In this document: positions 58,427 to 64,000 of the stretch, in pieces
Layout: each line of letters begins with the position of its first letter
Numbering within the stretch: the stretch's first letter is position 1
Source: Sipunculus nudus
Taxonomy: Eukaryota; Annelida; Sipuncula; Golfingiida; Sipunculidae
Length of the DNA: 64,000 nucleotides
Assembly (NCBI GenBank): GCA_026874595.1
Contig: CM049322.1
Location: 43,214,840 to 43,278,839 of the forward strand
Reading direction: 5' to 3'
The notes under the pieces: model-generated
Database searches by the model: none
What the model was told of the DNA's origin: nothing
The model's input: only the letters and a program-made list of their open reading frames with translations
Made by a program: the position numbers and the translations under genes

Positions 58427-59085
58427 TGACTGTGGGAAAGGATTTAGGTATTCCTGTGACCTACACAGACACCAGAGAACTCGCACAGGAGAGATACCCT
58501 TTGTGTGTAATGACTGTGGTAAAAGGTTTAGTGATTAAAGTGGACTCCGCCATCACCAGAAAACTCACACAGGAGAGAAACCCTTTGTGTGTGATGACTG
58601 TGGGAAAGGATTTAGGTATTCCTGTGACTTACACAGACACCAGAGAACTCACACAGGAGAGAAACCCTTTGTGTGTGATGACTGTGGGAAAGGATTTAAA
58701 CTTCCTCACCACCTACACACACACCAGAGAACTCACACAGGAGAGAAACCCTTTGTGTGTGATGACTGTGGGAAAGGATTTCATCAAATAGCCAGCCTAC
58801 ACAGACACCAGAGAACTCACACAGGAGAGAAACCCTTTGTGTGTGATGACTGTGGGAAAGGATTTAAACTTCCTCACCACCTACACAGACACCAGAGAAC
58901 TCACACAGTAAAAGAAACCCTTTGTGTGTGATGACTGTGGGAAAGGATTTAGGTATTCCTGTGACCTACACAGACACCAGAGAACTCGCACAGGAGAGAA
59001 ACCCTTTGTGTGTGATGACTGTGGTAAAAGGTTTAGTGATTCAAGTGGAATCTGCCATCACCAGAACTCATACAAAAGACAGATC
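57576..59085 (+). repeat. 84-bp zinc-finger minisatellite, 18 units
   Basis: Units begin with the TTT of the linker at 57659, 57743, 57827, 57911, 57995, 58079, 58163, 58247 and 58331. After a +1 shift they begin at 58416, 58500, 58584, 58668, 58752 and 58836, and after a second +1 shift at 58921 and 59005. One divergent finger precedes them. The backbone is nearly identical; differences cluster in the helix codons. Confidence 0.95.
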
Positions 59086-59100
59086 ATTCAAACCGCATAA
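58427..59100 (+). pseudogene. Out-of-frame downstream part of the PRDM9-like finger array
   Basis: Eight more finger units follow the stop codon. Units 1-2 are shifted and unit 2 carries a TAA (58536-58538) where the related last unit has TCA. Units 3-6 form a clean open run. A second identical +1 shift at about 58907 precedes the last two units. The final finger is degenerate (GICHHQN). Not translated with the PR/SET domain unless spliced differently. Confidence 0.8.
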
Positions 59101-59355
59101 AGATTAAGCATATTTGAACTTCGTCTGAGTGAACGCTGACGTCATCATTGTCACATTTCATATAACACCTGCAGATGAAATAAATCACCTTGTCAGTTTC
59201 ATCAGGGGTCAACAAGTGCATGTACATTTCAGAGCAGGTTCATTCAGTTGTGTGTTCTGTTTTTGTTCCTTTCTTCCTTTTCAGCAGATCCATGTTTCTC
59301 TCATGGAATAAATCGTAGATTATTTGTTAATAGGAAATCAATGTTGCCTATGCTT

Positions 59356-59361
59356 AATAAA
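59356..59361 (+). terminator. Polyadenylation signal candidate for the PRDM9-like gene
   Basis: AATAAA about 270 bp after the last finger unit; another AATAAA-like hexamer lies near 59308. Confidence 0.4.
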
Positions 59362-59399
59362 CACTGAAGTGATTTGTATTAATGAATACTAGTATCCAT

Positions 59400-60000
59400 A
59401 GGAATCAAATATTGTCTGTTTATTGTATAGACACTGAAATAATGAAATAGATGTATATATAAATGTGTATAAATGTGAACTAAAATTCACAAACTTGTGT
59501 ACGTATTTACTATATTAATATTATGAATGAGGAAACTAGGGATTAGATGATTTGACACCCCCCCCCCCCCCCATTTTTTTTTTCATAACTTCAAGTTTGA
59601 GTATTGTACATGTTTAAATTCTGCAGATTTGTAAACTTTGCCCTATCTATGAATTTCATATCATTTTTCATTAATTATTCTTATTCAGTGTCCAGTCAGT
59701 AATGTGTGTGATTTTCTTGAACATTACTCATAATTGTGACCCTGATGTTTACAAATGTTTATGATCTGGTGATGTAACTCGGGATGTGCTGTTCACAACT
59801 TCACATATATTTGCTTTGGTGTTGTTGTCCTGCAGGTCTGTTCTTTTTTTGTAACGACAATAAATGCATACTTTGAACTTAAATGAAAACGACTTATGAA
59901 ATTTAAGATATTCGCATGCCAATATCGAATATCCCTGATTTGAGTGATATTCACATGCCAATATTGCTTTTCTGCGAGATATTGGAATGCGAATATCTAA
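59400..60000. other. No gene recognised
   Basis: AT-rich 3' flank of the PRDM9-like gene with a poly-C tract at about 59560. From about 59910, short ATTCGCATGCCAATATCG-type phrases recur in both orientations to about 60170, suggesting a small repeat element. Confidence 0.45.
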
Positions 60001-60205
60001 GGTCAATGCCCATCATTGCCGTAATATATATGAATTATACGAGGAGAATCAACGTTGACCAGGTGTCGGGCTTGCCGAAGGCCGATTGTTTTCCCGAATT
60101 TCGCTGGTGAATATCGAATGTTGATGATTTGTGTGATATTTGATTTTCGCATGCGAATATCGGATATCGGTCCAACTTCAGTCCCGACTAAAAACGTTGG
60201 CTTAC

Positions 60206-60549
60206 TCCTGTACACGGTTGTTAGAGGCAGTAGACTTGGCACGATCACAGATGTCAACATTAACACAGTGGGTGGGACTCCGTGGATCGCTCGGGTCACA
60301 ACACCTTCCCATCAGGAGATGCCGACTGACTTGGTCCAAAAAATTGTAATTCGTGTCCCGGCTGGCTAAAATATCGTATGTTGCGGTGACTAAGGCCCTT
60401 GGACCTGATACACCACCTGTGTTACCCGTGTCATTTCCGCTGAGGCCACTTGACCTATTGCACAAAGCTGTGGCGATAGGAGGCACAATGAATTTACATT
60501 TTGCCCATGGAACGTAATGTATATCCAGCACTGATATATCAGAGGACAT
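60206..60549 (-). CDS. Unrecognised gene, first coding exon
   Basis: The minus strand opens at ATG 60549 and stays open for 344 bp to a GTAAGC donor (60205-60200), phase 2. The 114 residues are compositionally mixed (VPWAKCKFIVPPIATALCNR, LASRDTNYNFLDQVSRHLLM) and the GC content is higher than the surroundings, unlike the random AT-rich frames. No domain, signal peptide or membrane span was recognised. Later exons were not found to the left. An NRF1-type site just upstream supports a real promoter. Confidence 0.4.
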
Positions 60550-60554
60550 GAAGG

Positions 60555-60660
60555 ACCACGGGATCTGTCACGCATGCGCAAAATAAGACCTCCGGTCATG
60601 TAGCTTCGTTATTATTGTAAACTGACACGCGTGGACTGTGTTTACTGCATTTGCCTGGAA
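60555..60660. promoter_or_regulatory. Candidate bidirectional promoter
   Basis: CACGCATGCGCAAA (about 60569-60582) contains the NRF1 consensus TGCGCATGCG on the minus strand. Local GC and CpG are raised. Exon candidates diverge on either side: 60549 leftward and about 60600-60704 rightward. Confidence 0.4.
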
Positions 60661-60830
60661 ACTTTTGTATCAAGCAAACATGGACTGAAAGTGTGAACGA
60701 ACAGGTATATTAATGCTCCTGATTATGTCCTCTTAACTCTAAAATAAATTCCATCACCCTTGTCTACCTAATTTTTGGCGATATTTCTTTCAAATACACT
60801 TTGTTTGCCACTAGAAATTAGCATTTAACA

Positions 60831-60982
60831 ATGGAGGTAAGGTGGTGATTCATGGTTTTAAACAAGCATAGAATAAATATATTTTCTATGATATATATTT
60901 ACTTTGTTGACTTTCATAGAAAGAGCTGCAAAAAGGATGGCGTCAGTTCACGTGGCCATACCTCTTTATCTATGTCATGTAG
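60831..60982 (+). CDS. Possible microprotein or first coding exons of a plus-strand gene
   Basis: A transcript starting near 60600 could use the ACAG|GTATAT donor after 60704 and the CTAG acceptor before 60815. The exon contains AACAATGGAG and ends at a GTAAGG donor after 60836. The next acceptor TTTCATAG (before 60920) joins in phase 0 to a stretch reading KELQKGWRQFTWPYLFIYVM and TAG at 60980-60982. The product would be 22 residues with a short hydrophobic end. Alternatively AT|GTAGGC at 60979 is a donor and the gene continues. No family was recognised. Confidence 0.3.
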
Positions 60983-61794
60983 GCGGGACATACGTGTGTC
61001 GCAACAAAAATATGATATATACAATTACTGGTTGGGACGCCATCACTAGAACTGTCAAGTGGATGTAGTTTTAGTCCATCCTTTCAGGTGGTCACTGATA
61101 TGTCACAAGACTGTACGTCTGTTCAGTCATATATCTTTTATAATTAACCATATGGAATCTATACATAGGAGAGTATTATTTTACGGTTAGATATTAACCA
61201 CACTTGTCTCTGGGGTAAATCAAGGTACGCTTTTGTGCATTTTATAACAAAGCTGACAGGCCTAATGAAAACCTGTGCAGTTGGATATATATCAGGTATA
61301 ATGCATTCATGCTGGACCTTAATATTTTAAGTATACGTGTGACATGTATGAAAACATGAAACAGTGATGGTAATGATTGAGGCTGCTCTGAAATATATGG
61401 ACACTGCTTGAATCTGATTATACTGGTAACTGGTATCATATATTTCATCTATAATTGCTCATGACTGCCAAGTGAAGTGAGAGAAACAGCTAGTGATGTC
61501 ATTCTTCCCTCAGATTATATATACATGAGGTATTGTGTTTCCTCTAATAAAAATTTTGCTGAGGGTCAGTATTTCGTCTAAAATCGTTCACTATGTGCAT
61601 GTTGATAAATCATGAATGAGGCAGGACCAGTGACCAAAAAAAAAACACACATACTAGACACTGAAAAATATGCCCTGTATTATGACCTCACAATATTTTG
61701 GTGAGGATTATATGTAGATAAGAAACTGTATTGATTAATATTTATACTTAGTTTCATGAATAAGAATTTTAAGTCATCACAGCACCAAGAAAGT

Positions 61795-62000
61795 CTGGTG
61801 ACCTCTGACCTCATTTAATATGCGTGGATTTTGCTGCATGGAAATTGAACTTAGGCGATATATTTTATTGATAAACAAGTGTTTCATTAAAATCCATCAT
61901 ATTCCTTGTAAGTTCATAGTAGTCTATTGACCTCTGACCTTAATTAACATATGCATGGATTTTGCCCATAAACGAACTCAGGTGAGATAATCTATTAGTA
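61795..62000. repeat. Tandem duplication of about 130 bp
   Basis: TGACCTCTGACCTYAWTTAA and ATGGATTTTGC-type blocks occur at about 61798 and 61929. Confidence 0.6.
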
Positions 62001-63114
62001 AGTAGTATTAGTGGGTTTCGTGAAAATCACTTACAGTTAACGGATGGACAGACAGACGTATGGACAGTGAGTATACCATAATACGTCCTCTCAGAGACGG
62101 GTGTATGAAAATGCATGCCGTTTGGTCGCTGTACCACCCGGCCTGACAAATCAAGATTTTTCCAGCTTCCAACGGTGTTTTTTTTTCACCTCGTATGGGA
62201 GTTATAACGCATGCGCAACATTGTATCTTGTGTCTATCATTATTATAATGGTAATCAAACTCTTGGACTTGGTTTACTCACTCACACAACCAGTTACAAT
62301 GAATGAAACAGGATAGCCAGATATGGTTAATCTGTGTCCTGGATGGATTTGCTGGGAAACTTTTGTATTTTGCAAAAATAACAGGCTGCATGTGATGTCC
62401 ATTAAATATGATGTAAATATTTATGTAATTTTGATTTACGGTTGTTGTACGCCGTGTTTGTTTGTGGAATGAATTCGCTCACTCTTAACAAGTGGCCCAT
62501 GGGCCATGACGCTCAGCTGAATCCAAGGAGCCTTGAACAATGGGAAAAGACTCCCAGCGCGCTCAAAACATGCATTTTGCCAATAGCCCTTAGATTTAGG
62601 TTACAGTGACATTATTCTACATGCAGCTGTTACCATTTGTTCTTACCTGACTAACATACTGTGAAAATCAAGTTCTTTCACACGGCTTGCAGAAAATGGG
62701 TCAAAGTGCCATTTCAGGTTTCAAAGGAGGTTTATAGGGACCTCCCTGAAAGTCATGCATAAGGATTTTAGGCCAAATGGATACAATTTGTTCCCCATCC
62801 GACTCACTTGCTCCTTAAAATCACGTGTCCTCCCCTAATTTGCAAAATATAGGTAACCATGACCTAATTTCAAGTTTCCAAGGATATTTTTCATGGAACT
62901 CTAAGGTGGTCAAGTTAGAAGATTCTAGGTCCAACACTCATGACTTGTATCCTATTAATGGACATCAGCTTCATTTGAAGTTCTCAAAAATAGACATAAA
63001 ACTACGTAAAAGATTCGAAACTTGAATGGCTTTCTTTCTGCAGTGCAAAACAGATATATGTCTCCTCTACAAGCCAGCCTAAGACATTAGGGGTAAAATG
63101 TGCAATATCTTAAA

Positions 63115-63430
63115 ACAATGAATCTAGATCTCAGCAGATTAGAACTTGAAGATCAAGGTCAAGGCTTTTCGAACTTTAGTGACATTTTGGCAGAAAAAAA
63201 CGGGTGTATCAAATTTGAAGAAAAAATCTTCAAAACTTCCGAAGTTATGTGGATCACAATAAGCCAAGAATTGCATAAATTTGACCTTTAAGATCAAGGT
63301 AAAGGTCACAGAATTTCGAACGCGTCCACGATTTTGGTAGGAAAAATGAGTGTTTCAAATTTGGAGGAATATATGCAGCCCTTCAAAAGTTATTGCGTTC
63401 ACAAAACAACTGTAATTCAGCTGATTTGAC
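63115..63430. repeat. Tandem duplication of about 165 bp
   Basis: AAGATCAAGGTMAAGG, CGAAC..GTCCACGATTTTGG-like and TTTCAAATTTG blocks occur twice. Both copies are diverged. Confidence 0.55.
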
Positions 63431-63625
63431 CTTGAAAATCACTAGATTACCTAACAAAAAGACACGTGATGTTTCGGGAAACTATAGATTACGTAACAAA
63501 TAAAAACACGTACGATGTTTCAGAAAACTAGATTACGTAACAACCAAGAAATGTAGATAAATTGATACGATTACAATTATGTGATGGTCCCGTAAAAAAA
63601 GGATACATATTGGGCTATATAAAAA

Positions 63626-63630
<5 letters not shown>

Positions 63631-63698
<68 letters not shown>
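63631..63698. repeat. (TA)n microsatellite
   Basis: TA dinucleotide tract. Confidence 0.95.
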
Positions 63699-63701
<3 letters not shown>

Positions 63702-64000
63702 GTGCATCCCGTGGATACCTGCCTCCGCCACGGGAGCATAAGTTTCAGAAACGCTATGCGAACACACATGACACACTCCGAGATGCTGGGCGCTCTGACG
63801 GAAACAAAACAGGTGACCCTGCCACACTGATTTGTGCTGATTTCACTTATTTCTTTTGCTCATATTCCAAGGTTCATTCGTGCATAAGTGACCAAACATT
63901 TGTGTATATTTTCGATGACACTCCAAAATCCGGGAAAGATGGAGGGTCAACTCTAAAATCTAATCGATATTTTCTTCGCCTATTCCCGAAATTCCTTGAA

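Noticed and set aside
57552..59107. Shadow frames repeating [10 protein letters not shown]
   Set aside because: Alternate-frame reading of the zinc-finger minisatellite; no independent gene.

Overview
This window is AT-rich eukaryotic nuclear DNA. Coding sequence is sparse and split by GT-AG introns. Long (TA)n, (GA)n and (AAT)n tracts, tRNA-derived SINEs, LINE, Penelope, LTR and DNA-transposon remnants are dense. The gene repertoire (an anion-type Cys-loop receptor, a Ly6-type protein, a PRDM9-like gene, a Merlin/ISXO2 transposase) and the style of the repeats suggest a lophotrochozoan, most likely a mollusc and perhaps a bivalve. That assignment is an inference; no species-specific gene is visible.

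Layout. 0-3.1 kb: a SINE, then two minus-strand exons that splice in phase into a secreted Ly6/three-finger protein whose 3' end lies outside the window. 3.1-23 kb: no convincing gene, but decayed elements (a Tc1/mariner-like end, a gypsy gag remnant, a diverged TRIM, SINEs, a Penelope GIY-YIG tail) and minisatellites. 23.4-37.8 kb: a complete Cys-loop anion-channel gene on the plus strand, eight exons, 413 codons. Its intron 5 holds a 3.07-kb hAT insertion with a perfect 8-bp target duplication and further elements nested inside it, followed by a 431-bp TRIM whose LTRs carry a tRNA-like polymerase III promoter. 37.8-47.5 kb: local duplications, a GC-rich inverted-repeat element built from TACCGAGCGCT motifs, a TTAA-flanked composite element containing an L1/Tx1-like LINE tail, and a G-rich minisatellite. 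47.8-49.1 kb: an intact intronless minus-strand Merlin-type transposase. 49.7-53.4 kb: two nested inverted-repeat elements.

54.6-59.1 kb is the most interesting locus: the 3' part of a PRDM9-like gene (zinc knuckle, PR/SET domain, isolated proximal zinc finger, tandem C2H2 array). The array is an 84-bp minisatellite with a near-constant backbone and variation concentrated at the DNA-contact positions. The same +1 frameshift occurs twice, exactly six repeat units apart, so eight further finger units lie beyond the stop codon. This is the pattern expected of a hotspot-specifying PRDM9 array evolving by unequal exchange.

59.7-64 kb: an apparent divergent promoter with an NRF1-type site near 60.57 kb between an unrecognised minus-strand first exon and a possible plus-strand microprotein gene, then low-complexity repeats. 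No rRNA, functional tRNA, CRISPR or prokaryotic operon structure was seen. Coordinates of repeats and remnants are approximate where no terminal repeat or target duplication fixes them.
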